The notes under the pieces: model-generated
The model's database searches: none
Seen by the model: the letters and a program-made list of their open reading frames with translations, nothing else
Told to the model about the DNA's origin: nothing
Source of the DNA: CAYIVF01 sp964366875
Lineage (GTDB): Bacteria; Patescibacteriota; Minisyncoccia; Minisyncoccales; Staskawiczbacteraceae
Assembly (NCBI GenBank): GCA_964366875.1
Contig: CAYIVF010000031.1
Location: 1-5,514 of the forward strand
Reading direction: 5' to 3'
DNA length: 5,514 nucleotides
Translations under genes and position numbers: made by a program
In this document: positions 1 through 5,130 of the stretch, in pieces
How positions within the stretch are numbered: the stretch's first letter is position 1
Layout of the letters: every line of letters starts with the position of its first letter

Positions 1-25
1 TGCCGAGGCGCGAAGCGCCGAGGCA
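1..25. repeat. GC-rich hairpin element at the window edge
   Basis: The first 25 bases form a compact hairpin. The outer stem is TGCC/GGCA (1-4 with 22-25). The inner stem is GGCGC/GCGCC (7-11 with 15-19), closed by a three-base GAA loop. The two stems are separated by GA facing GA, which can form tandem sheared G-A pairs. The element is much more GC-rich than its surroundings. It resembles the small palindromic intergenic elements that recur in bacterial genomes, but only this copy is visible and it may continue past the left edge. No T-run follows on either strand, so it is not called a terminator. Confidence 0.45.
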
Positions 26-54
26 ACAAACTCGCAACATACAATTTGGCTCCG

Positions 55-68
55 CATCGTGAACGATG
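55..68. other. short perfect inverted repeat
   Basis: CATCG (55-59) and CGATG (64-68) flank a TGAA loop; the pairing can extend by one more base pair. It lies downstream of the tRNA-Arg gene on the minus strand but has no T-run, so a terminator role is not supported. It could be an operator or a structured RNA leader of a gene beyond the left edge. Confidence 0.25.
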
Positions 69-76
69 TTAGAACC

Positions 77-82
77 ATTATA
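77..82 (-). promoter_or_regulatory. isolated -10-like box (weak)
   Basis: The minus strand reads TATAAT, a perfect -10 hexamer, preceded directly by TG (one base short of the extended -10 spacing). No good -35 is seen 16-18 bases upstream. Placed 50 bases after the tRNA-Arg gene and pointing left, it could start a transcript for a gene outside the window. In AT-rich DNA a single hexamer is weak evidence. Confidence 0.2.
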
Positions 83-132
83 CAGGAGCAAAAAGAGTAT
101 ATTTATATTCCAGATTTGAGAGAAGTTAATAG

Positions 133-205
133 TACCCTCGACAGGACTTGAACCTGCAACCTAAGCGGTAGAACTGCTTTGCTCTATCCATTGAGCTACG
201 AGGGC
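133..205 (-). tRNA. tRNA-Arg (anticodon TCT)
   Basis: A full 73-base cloverleaf reads on the minus strand. The acceptor stem GCCCTCG/CGAGGGT has a G-T first pair and discriminator A at 133. The D stem is GCTC/GAGC, the T arm is GCAGG-TTCAAGT-CCTGT, and the variable region has five bases. The anticodon loop is GTTCTAC with TCT at 172-170, which decodes AGA. The innermost anticodon-stem pair (175 with 167) is an A-C mismatch and loop base 32 is G, both slightly unusual. The CCA end is not encoded (CTA follows the discriminator), so a CCA-adding enzyme is needed. It lies four bases downstream of tRNA-Phe and must share its transcript. Confidence 0.95.
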
Positions 206-209
206 ATTG

Positions 210-280
210 TGCCTTTGGAAGGGATTGAACCTTCTTCTCATCCTTTTCAGAGATGTGCTTTACCATTAAGCTACAAAGGC
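210..280 (-). tRNA. tRNA-Phe (anticodon GAA)
   Basis: A 71-base cloverleaf reads on the minus strand. It has a perfect 7-bp acceptor stem GCCTTTG/CAAAGGC and discriminator A at 210. The D stem is GCTT/AAGC with a seven-base loop containing GG. The anticodon stem is CATCT/GGATG around loop CTGAAAA, with GAA at 248-246. The T arm is GAAGG-TTCAATC-CCTTC and the variable loop is short, four bases. CCA is not encoded (CAA follows). Its 5' end is only about eight bases after the T-run that follows the RNase P RNA hairpin. No room remains for its own promoter outside the RNase P RNA gene, so co-transcription by read-through is likely. Confidence 0.96.
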
Positions 281-287
281 AAATACC

Positions 288-335
288 AAAAAGCCACCTA
301 GAACAACCGCAGAATGTCGGTGTTCATCGGTGGCT
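288..335 (-). terminator. hairpin plus T-run after RNase P RNA (leaky terminator or 3' stem)
   Basis: On the minus strand AGCCACC (335-329) pairs with GGTGGCT (298-292). Inside it, GAACA/TGTTC and CCG/CGG pair with one bulged T. Five T residues follow (292-288), giving the outline of an intrinsic terminator. Two points argue against full termination. The tRNA-Phe gene starts about eight bases later, and the inner arm overlaps the stretch proposed as the 3' strand of RNase P helix P1. It may be a partial terminator that sets the RNase P RNA:tRNA ratio. Confidence 0.55.
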
Positions 336-605
336 ATCTAAATCTAAAGCGTTGCATTGCCTATTTACTCTAACAAAAAACTCCCCGTTAGGGAAGTTCT
401 TTGTGGGAGTAGCAAGCGAGAGGTTCGCTTTCCAGCCCTCTGTTTTGCTCCTATTATGCTCGGCTGGACTCTTGGTGTGCCCGTAAGCCACTGGTCGCTT
501 TTCACCGCTACCTTCTGCTGTTGCCAGCAAATCCACCGCACAAGGCGGATGACGGACTTAATTCACGACCCTTGTTTCTGACCCGAAGCCAGAAAACACC
601 AACTC
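314..605 (-). ncRNA. rnpB: RNase P RNA, compact divergent bacterial type A
   Basis: RNase P RNA is the catalytic RNA that removes 5' leaders from pre-tRNAs. Elements in order on the minus strand are as follows. The P1 5' strand GTTGGTGTT (603-595) can pair with AACACCGAC (324-316). A P3 hairpin TTTCTGGC/GTCAGAAA follows. The CRI-like stretch GTGAATTAAGTCCG (566-553) keeps the AAGTCCG of the universal P4 core. A P9-like hairpin GCTG-GCAA-CAGC (528-517) has a GNRA loop. A CRIII-like GGTAGCGGTGAAAAGCGACC (512-493) and a CRIV-like GGAGCAAAACAGAGG (451-437) come next. The CRV-like stretch (371-344) has AGAGTAAATAG and ACGCTTTAG as the presumed P4 3' strand. At about 290 bases it is shorter than the roughly 380 of E. 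coli. The canonical ACAGAA before the P4 3' strand is not conserved. Ends are approximate, and assignment is by manual motif comparison, not a covariance model. Confidence 0.78.
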
Positions 606-621
606 TCACTACTCCAATTTA

Positions 622-630
622 TTTATATCA
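622..630 (-). promoter_or_regulatory. extended -10 promoter candidate for RNase P RNA
   Basis: The minus strand reads TGATATAAA, an extended -10 (TG, one base, then TATAAA at 627-622). Initiation about seven bases downstream would fall near 615, roughly ten bases before the proposed P1 helix. No convincing -35 is present, which an extended -10 can tolerate. The site lies in the 82 bases between the RNase P RNA and the end of the upstream restriction-modification gene. Confidence 0.35.
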
Positions 631-669
631 AATTTTACCCCACCCCGCTACTCACTATTTCTTTTGACC

Positions 670-687
670 AAACTTTCAACAAAGTTT
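670..687. other. AT-rich perfect hairpin touching the restriction gene stop
   Basis: AAACTTT (670-676) and AAAGTTT (681-687) form a perfect 7-bp inverted repeat around a four-base loop, directly after the TAG stop of the minus-strand restriction-modification gene. No T-run follows on that strand, so it is at best a weak terminator or an mRNA 3'-end stabiliser. In the plus direction a T-rich stretch (about 695-712) follows, but no plus-strand gene ends here. Confidence 0.35.
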
Positions 688-3282
688 CTAATCTTCTTTT
701 TTATTAAAAATGGTATTTTCAATTACTTTCCTTGATTTTGACAAACTTTCGTAAGATTGTTTTATCTTTTCCTTTGTTTTCTCCATTCCCCCTATTAACT
801 CATTAGCTAAATCTTTTTGTACTTTTTCTTCTACTTTAATAACAGGCGTTTCATATAACTCTTCCAATAATAAATTTTTTATTCCCGTAGTCTGGTTTTG
901 TATGTATGCCATATAACTCATTGCATAAAGAGTTTGTAAATAAGTATAAACATATTCGGGGTTTATAACAGATTTATCAATTACTATTTTTTGCAAAAAA
1001 TTACTAAATATAACTGGTTTATCAAAGGGCAATTCTTTTATTAAAACTACACGCCCCACTGGTTGATAAGGACTACCGCCAGATTTCTCAATCAAAATAT
1101 CATCCTTTTTCAGTTTTAATGACTCAACCTTATTTTTTGGGATTAACCTAATTGCTACGTCAGAAAAATCTAAATTAAATTGATTATCAAAGTTAGTATT
1201 TCTTAAAACATAACAAAGCTCATATTCTTCTGGGTTGCCCTCTTCTGAATTTGGGTCTAATCCCCATTCTCCTGCCTGTGACTTTTCAATGCAGTCTCTT
1301 AGTAATACTTTTGGGTATTTACTTTTTATTATTTCTTCCTTCATCTCTTTGAAATATGGTGCATACCCCTTTGTGTCAATTCTTTTGTTTTTTATTTCAT
1401 TAAAACTAACTCCATAAATTTTTTCTTTCAATTCCTTTTCAACGCTTAAATTATTGGGATTTTCAATAAAAGCTAAGAAGTATTTTGATATTATTTCCAA
1501 ATCATTAACATCATCGTCTTTACCAGTCGCCGTATAGCCAATTCTTTCTGCATTAGCCATAAATATCTTATAGTTACCTACTTTTTCCTTTTCGCCCTTC
1601 TTCCTTAAAAATAGTAAGGACGATTTTACATTAGCTCCGTAATGACTAAAAGCGAAATCGGGTAGAGAAATAATGCCTAAAATTTGTGTTTTTTCTAAAA
1701 TAAAATTTCTCACATCTTGAAGTGAGGAATTTATCGCTATGCTATCTGGTAAAACAATGGCTATTCTACCCGTTTTTTCCTTAACGAAATCAATGCAACG
1801 TTCAATAAAAAGAATCTCTGACTTTTGATTTTGTTTATCTTCCCCTAATTTGTATTTGTCTAAATAATTTTTTTCTGTTCTTTTTATCATTGCCCCAAAT
1901 GGCGGGTTCGTAAGAATTAAATCAAAGTGGTTTTTCTCAAATTTAGGATGTAAATTTTCGATGTCTTCAAAGTCATCCAGTGCATCGGTGCTAATAACAT
2001 TAGTGTGTCCATCATCATGGATAATCATGTTCATTTTGCAGACTCTGGCTATCTGGTCGTTTATCTCAATACCGTATAAATTATTTTTTGCAAAACTGTG
2101 CCAATGGTCTCTGGCTTCCTGTTCGTCATAATTTGTTTCTGCAAAATCCTTAACATAATCCAAAGCATTAAGTAAAAATCCTCCACTTCCGCAAGCGGGG
2201 TCTAAAACTAAATCACTTCTTTCTGGGTTCGTTATCTTAATACAGAATTTTATAATATGACGAGGAGTAAAAAACTGTCCCATGTCCCCCCTTAAGTACC
2301 CGCCTAAAAATCTTTCAAAGGCAACGCCTTTTATATCCAAATCAATTTTATTGATTGCCAATGTTTGCAGGTGCTCAACGACACTATAAACAACTTTTGG
2401 CTCTAACTTTATATCGTCCTTAAAAACTTCGGCATCCTCTTTTTTCGCTTTCTGGTAAATACCATTTACTCTCTCATAGACTTCTTCGGGCAATTCGTGA
2501 GTGCCTATTTGAAAAGAATAAGGGTCTCCTTTAGTGGTGTTCTTTTCATCTTTTAATTTACAAAATAAGAGCTTTGACACTTCATCAAAAGCAGTCGTGG
2601 GAGCAAGCTTGCCTCCTTGCCAAACACTGTCGTGGGATTTCTCTAATGCTCTTATAAGTTCATCCCTTGAAACAGTTTTTAACTCTTTGTCCGTTTCGCT
2701 TTTTATAAATCTATATTTAGGAGTTTTACCATATTTTTTAGGAATATCGGCAATAACATTTTTTGCCCGTTCGCTCGGCTTAAACCCAGCAACATCAAAA
2801 GCGGTTTTCGTAGTTCCCGCCACAACAGAGGCGAGCTTTGCCCGTATGCTGTTAGCGTTGCCAAATGCCTGCTCAATAGCTTGCTTAAATTCTGCGTCAG
2901 TTATGCCGTCTTTTTTTGTTTCAACTACCAAGTAAGGAATTTTTAGTTCTTCATCTTCGTAAATAACAATATCAGCCCTATCCTCTGGAGTTCGGCGAGG
3001 GACTAATACCTCAAAATCCATTTTTTCTTTTGGGTAATTATAATCAAGCACAAGCTCGCAAAAATATGAAGCTCTAACTTTTTCCTCTGGGTTCTTAAAA
3101 CCCGTTATGTAAGCCCGTGAGCAAGCGTAGGTTATTTTTGATTTATCTTCGTTGAAAGATACTATACCTGCCTCAACACCTCTTTGTATATTCTGCTCAA
3201 AAATAGACTGATTATTGTTTTCTGTATCAAAACTTTTTGTGGCAGGTTTAACTGCCGATTGTAATTGTAATTTTTTGGGCAT
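688..3282 (-). CDS. single-chain type IIG-like restriction-modification enzyme (HSDR_N nuclease + N6-adenine methyltransferase + one HsdS-type TRD)
   Basis: The predicted 864-residue enzyme would methylate adenine in its target site and cut unmodified DNA. The N-terminal part (about 25-190) resembles the HSDR_N nuclease: Asp104 in RADIVIYEDE, Glu121/Lys123 in VVETKK (a D...ExK site), then a Q-rich QAIEQAFGNAN helix. The methyltransferase core (about 290-610) has GQFFTP (335-340), SAM motif I DPACGSGGF (361-369) and catalytic NPPF (459-462). From about 655 to 809 lies one HsdS-like target recognition domain with KKDDILIEKSGG and QPVGRVV, followed by a charged coiled-coil-like helix. There is no helicase domain and no separate hsdR, hsdM or hsdS gene nearby. 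All catalytic motifs look intact and no frameshift is seen. The frame is open to an ATG at 3360, but those extra 26 residues lie in a GC-rich structured leader and are unlike the Lys/Glu-rich protein, so ATG 3282 (MPKKLQLQ) is preferred. No clear Shine-Dalgarno precedes either start. It lies downstream of the HTH gene. Confidence 0.9.
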   Translation of the reverse strand: MPKKLQLQSAVKPATKSFDTENNNQSIFEQNIQRGVEAGIVSFNEDKSKITYACSRAYITGFKNPEEKVRASYFCELVLDYNYPKEKMDFEVLVPRRTPEDRADIVIYEDEELKIPYLVVETKKDGITDAEFKQAIEQAFGNANSIRAKLASVVAGTTKTAFDVAGFKPSERAKNVIADIPKKYGKTPKYRFIKSETDKELKTVSRDELIRALEKSHDSVWQGGKLAPTTAFDEVSKLLFCKLKDEKNTTKGDPYSFQIGTHELPEEVYERVNGIYQKAKKEDAEVFKDDIKLEPKVVYSVVEHLQTLAINKIDLDIKGVAFERFLGGYLRGDMGQFFTPRHIIKFCIKITNPERSDLVLDPACGSGGFLLNALDYVKDFAETNYDEQEARDHWHSFAKNNLYGIEINDQIARVCKMNMIIHDDGHTNVISTDALDDFEDIENLHPKFEKNHFDLILTNPPFGAMIKRTEKNYLDKYKLGEDKQNQKSEILFIERCIDFVKEKTGRIAIVLPDSIAINSSLQDVRNFILEKTQILGIISLPDFAFSHYGANVKSSLLFLRKKGEKEKVGNYKIFMANAERIGYTATGKDDDVNDLEIISKYFLAFIENPNNLSVEKELKEKIYGVSFNEIKNKRIDTKGYAPYFKEMKEEIIKSKYPKVLLRDCIEKSQAGEWGLDPNSEEGNPEEYELCYVLRNTNFDNQFNLDFSDVAIRLIPKNKVESLKLKKDDILIEKSGGSPYQPVGRVVLIKELPFDKPVIFSNFLQKIVIDKSVINPEYVYTYLQTLYAMSYMAYIQNQTTGIKNLLLEELYETPVIKVEEKVQKDLANELIGGMEKTKEKIKQSYESLSKSRKVIENTIFNKKED

Positions 3283-3425
3283 ACTAGGGATAGTTTTATT
3301 TTGTCTGTTGGCGAGACACAGAAAGCTCCCCGCCAGCGATAACCCTTGCGGGCTACCCATAACCCTTTCGGACTATGACTATCCCTAGTGCTCTGACGAG
3401 GAGCTTCCTGCTAGGGATAGTTTTT
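3283..3425 (-). promoter_or_regulatory. structured leader with three-arm repeat before the restriction gene
   Basis: A 12-bp perfect inverted repeat pairs ACTAGGGATAGT (3283-3294) with ACTATCCCTAGT (3378-3389). A third arm, CTAGGGATAGTTTT (3411-3424), is a 14-base direct copy of the first (3284-3297), 127 bases away. In the minus-strand transcript the arms run 1 (3420-3411), 2 (3388-3379), 3 (3293-3284). Arm 2 can pair with either neighbour but not both. Arm 3 ends at the base before the preferred ATG. Further pairing is available: GAAAGCTCC (3321-3329) with GGAGCTTCC (3400-3408), and CCCGC (3329-3333) with GCGGG (3348-3352). A 9-base ATAACCCTT repeats 20 bases apart (3339 and 3359). The stretch is GC-richer than its flanks. 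It could be a translational or transcriptional switch, or the remnant of a small palindromic insertion. Confidence 0.5.
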
Positions 3426-3487
3426 CTGCCATATCTCGGAGTTTTAATTCACGAGGGTTAGGCAATCAAATTGTGAATGGATTTATG

Positions 3488-3688
3488 TCATTTTTTCTTT
3501 TGATTTAATAACTTTAGAATATCATCTTTACGATAACGCCTGTCTTTTCTCTCGCCGAAGCGGATAGCTACGAGGATACCCTTTTTATCCCACTTCCGCA
3601 GTGTGTTCGGGTGGCATTTCAGAATATCACACGCTTCTTGGAGTGTTAGGAGTTCGGGTATTTCTTTATTGTTTTCGGCGTTTTTCAC
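3488..3688 (-). CDS. small MerR/excisionase-like HTH DNA-binding protein
   Basis: A 66-residue DNA-binding protein of the MerR-like HTH_17 type. The fold signature is continuous: LLTLQEACDILKCHPNTL (13-30) is the helix-turn-helix, RKWDKKGIL (31-39) leads into the wing, and DRRYRKDDILKLL (49-61) closes it. The family includes AlpA/Xis-like excisionases, MerR-type minimal regulators and plasmid or phage controllers. It has no effector or dimerisation domain. The start is GTG at 3688; an in-frame TAG lies 12 bases upstream and no alternative ATG is present. No Shine-Dalgarno is seen. Placed directly upstream of the restriction-modification gene on the same strand, it sits where controller (C) proteins often lie, so control of that enzyme is a reasonable inference. 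It is not a member of the classical Cro-like C-protein family. An excisionase role is less likely, as no integrase is visible. Confidence 0.87.
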   Translation of the reverse strand: MKNAENNKEIPELLTLQEACDILKCHPNTLRKWDKKGILVAIRFGERKDRRYRKDDILKLLNQKKK

Positions 3689-3719
3689 TTGATTTTTAAC
3701 CTAACATTGCTTAACATAG

Positions 3720-3748
3720 AGCATAACGCAGATAAAAGTATTCTGCAA
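3720..3748 (-). promoter_or_regulatory. candidate promoter of the HTH gene
   Basis: On the minus strand TTGCAG (3748-3743) and TATGCT (3725-3720) are separated by 17 bases, a sigma-70-like layout with moderate hexamer matches. Initiation near 3713 would give a leader of about 25 bases before the GTG start. The whole site lies inside the 88-bp divergent gap, so it also adjoins the promoter region of the plus-strand operon, for which no clear hexamer pair was found. Confidence 0.35.
3728..3746. promoter_or_regulatory. candidate operator dyad between -35 and -10
   Basis: GCAGA (3728-3732) and TCTGC (3742-3746) form a dyad with a nine-base AT-rich spacer. The dyad occupies the spacer and part of the -35 of the minus-strand promoter candidate. 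This is the usual position for MerR-type regulators, although those promoters normally have 19-20 bases between hexamers rather than 17. The 66-residue HTH protein encoded just downstream is the obvious candidate ligand. Confidence 0.3.
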
Positions 3749-3776
3749 CATTAAATGACAATTACCATAAATTACG

Positions 3777-4343
3777 ATGACCCCAGAGGAACAATTTAAT
3801 AAGGATGTTTGGTGGGTATTGCAAGCAATCAAAAAAGAGTGGCTATCAACGCCTGCGAGAGAAAATGTAAGAATTAACACCGTTCGTAGTCGTTTTGCCA
3901 ATACTGGCTCACCGCCCACAGATGATATTGCAAAATGTATTCGTAAGCTGGAAGAACAGGGAGCATTTAGAGTGGTAGAAAGAAGTGTCGCTGACTCCCT
4001 TGACCCATACCATTTCGTTGATGTTGATTGGGATAGAGCTACCGAGTTTCTACTTTCTATTCATACACCAAAATTTGATGAGCTTTACAGTAAATATGAA
4101 GGGAATCAACACAGTCAGTTTTTAACTACGGCGGATATGAAGAAGTTGTATATTCTAAAAAAGTTAAAAGAATTGCGGGATTTAGGAGGAACAAGACAGG
4201 TCAGTATTGCGGAGGGGAGATATGAAAAATGGTTGGCTGAATGTGATATTGAGCAACATCAACTCAAAGATATGTTGTTTAGTTTTATGAGAGAAGGATT
4301 GATTGAATTTTTTGAATTTAAGGTAGTAAATCCAGCCGTATGA
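3777..4343 (+). CDS. unrecognised 188-residue protein with two winged-helix-like segments
   Basis: I do not recognise a named family. The protein is soluble, with no signal peptide or membrane segment. Two parts resemble winged-helix units. At 35-68, a helix with Arg-rich start, DDIAKCIRKLEEQGAFRVVER, ends in a beta-hairpin-like strand. At 120-184, MKKLYILKKLKELRDLGG and a final DMLFSFMREGLIEFFEFKV have the same 'helix, (E/R)xG, hydrophobic strand' ending. A duplicated wHTH arrangement, and so DNA binding, is inferred but not proven. The N-terminus has a WWVLQAIKKEWL amphipathic helix. The ATG at 3777 has no Shine-Dalgarno. It is the first gene of a two-gene operon; its TGA stop overlaps the next start as ATGA, which indicates translational coupling. 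It is divergent from the HTH gene. Confidence 0.75.
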   Translation: MTPEEQFNKDVWWVLQAIKKEWLSTPARENVRINTVRSRFANTGSPPTDDIAKCIRKLEEQGAFRVVERSVADSLDPYHFVDVDWDRATEFLLSIHTPKFDELYSKYEGNQHSQFLTTADMKKLYILKKLKELRDLGGTRQVSIAEGRYEKWLAECDIEQHQLKDMLFSFMREGLIEFFEFKVVNPAV

Positions 4344-4939
4344 TAAGAACTCTAGAAATACAGTTTCCAGTAAATTTTGATGAACGCTATAGTGAATATA
4401 GAAGAGCAAAGATTTTAGGTGCTCAAAAAAAGACATCGCCCAATCTAGCCACCGACTTTAACGCTACTAGAAAAGCACAGACGGAAGCTCTTAAAAGAGC
4501 TTTGGCTAAAGGAGAAGAAAAAGAGGAAAGAATAAGGGAGGTTGCCGAAACATTTGGACTAGAGAGAGTAGGGACACAGCTACCAGACGAAAGACCTTTC
4601 TGTTTAGTTGATGGCAAGCTGGGTTATCTGAAATTTAATAAAAACGGTAAGAAAATTACAATTGGAGGTTCAAAGACACAGCCATTTAGGTTACTACAAT
4701 GTCTAACTGAACCATTCAGCACAGCAAAGTCGGTGGATACCGTGTTTGAGGCAATCAGAGAAAATATGAAAAGAAAGAGCAAGAGTGGCGTATATGCAGA
4801 AAGTATAGATAAGGCACAGAAAATTAAGACTATTGGAAATGCAATTAAAGATTTGCAGAAGGGCAATAAATTACAAGGTAAATTAGAGTTTAAGTGGGAC
4901 AACCTCAAGACAAAATACTGGTTAGAGTATATCGGGTAG
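4340..4939 (+). CDS. unrecognised 199-residue protein, charged coiled-coil-like middle and C-terminal wHTH-like domain
   Basis: No family is recognised with certainty. Residues 15-72 are highly charged and helical (RKAQTEALKRALAKGEEKEE), likely a coiled coil. Residues 86-198 have the order beta strands (FCLVDGKLGYLKFNKNGKKITIGG), helix (PFRLLQCLTEPF), spaced helices, then KTIGNAIKDLQKGNKLQG and a closing strand pair (LEFKW...KYWLEYI). This order is reminiscent of OmpR-type winged-helix C-terminal domains, in which the last hairpin is the wing. The resemblance is by eye only. The start codon overlaps the previous stop by four bases, so the two proteins are probably made in coupled amounts and may act together. 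A strong terminator follows 66 bases after the stop. A tandem nine-base GTAGAGGAA (4936 and 4946) spans the stop. Confidence 0.75.
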   Translation: MIRTLEIQFPVNFDERYSEYRRAKILGAQKKTSPNLATDFNATRKAQTEALKRALAKGEEKEERIREVAETFGLERVGTQLPDERPFCLVDGKLGYLKFNKNGKKITIGGSKTQPFRLLQCLTEPFSTAKSVDTVFEAIRENMKRKSKSGVYAESIDKAQKIKTIGNAIKDLQKGNKLQGKLEFKWDNLKTKYWLEYIG

Positions 4940-5005
4940 AGGAAAGTAGAGGAATTTTTACATCAAAATTTTAAGGGTTTAGAGGGAACTTAAATTAGTG
5001 GCTTG

Positions 5006-5033
5006 AAATCAGCATTTTTTGCTGGTTTTTTGT
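5006..5033 (+). terminator. intrinsic terminator of the two-gene operon
   Basis: AATCAGCA (5007-5014) pairs with TGCTGGTT (5020-5027), with a further A-T pair outside and one T-G wobble, around a loop of five T. The run of six T at 5026-5031 ends the structure. It is correctly placed and oriented to end transcription after the gene stopping at 4939. Confidence 0.82.
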
Positions 5034-5082
5034 TTAATTTTCCTCTCACTCCCTCTCTTTCGTTTTTAGCAAGAGGAATTGT

Positions 5083-5098
5083 TCTAATGGTCATTAGA
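5083..5098. promoter_or_regulatory. 16-bp palindrome upstream of the DUF5659-like gene
   Basis: TCTAATGGTCATTAGA is a near-perfect palindrome with seven-base arms and a GT centre. It lies 32 bases before the ATG at 5131. Such a dyad in a promoter region is typical of a dimeric repressor site. A weak TTGTTC (5079-5084) and TTTTTA (5102-5107) pair with 17-base spacing brackets it. The rest of the 191-base gap (4940-5130) holds the terminator, a pyrimidine-rich stretch (5040-5062) and a TTCCTCT/AGAGGAA inverted repeat (5040-5046 with 5072-5078), but no gene that I can see. Confidence 0.4.
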
Positions 5099-5130
5099 CA
5101 GTTTTTAACAATTAAATTAACAAAAATTAG

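Noticed and set aside
133..280. tRNA pair as the attachment site of an integrated element
   Set aside because: No integrase gene and no duplicated tRNA 3' fragment were found in the window; the HTH protein alone does not show an integrative element.
253..581. Short open frames on both strands across the 250-580 region
   Set aside because: They overlap tRNA-Phe and RNase P RNA, have no protein-like composition and are explained by the structured RNA.
314..605. tmRNA or a group I intron as the identity of the structured RNA
   Set aside because: There is no tRNA-like acceptor and T-arm pair at its ends and no tag reading frame, so tmRNA does not fit. The group I core segments are not seen in order. 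The AAGTCCG, GGTGAAA and GGAGCAA elements appear in RNase P order.
2534..2935. 133-codon open frame on the plus strand inside the restriction gene
   Set aside because: It is antisense to a well-supported coding region with intact nuclease motifs, and its composition is Ser/Phe/Leu-rich as expected of a shadow frame.
3283..3360. N-terminal extension of the restriction enzyme to the ATG at 3360
   Set aside because: The 26 residues lie within the repeat-rich, GC-richer leader, lack the Lys/Glu-rich style of the enzyme and add no recognisable domain. ATG 3282 gives a plausible N-terminus. AAAGGG two bases before ATG 3360 is too close for a good Shine-Dalgarno, so the longer form is unlikely though not excluded.
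3283..3425. CRISPR array
   Set aside because: Only two direct copies of 14 bases plus one inverted copy occur, with unequal spacing and no cas gene.
3777..4343. Recoding of TGA as glycine (as in some Patescibacteria)
   Set aside because: TGA ends this gene in an ATGA overlap and also ends the HTH gene, and no conserved position requires TGA as glycine.
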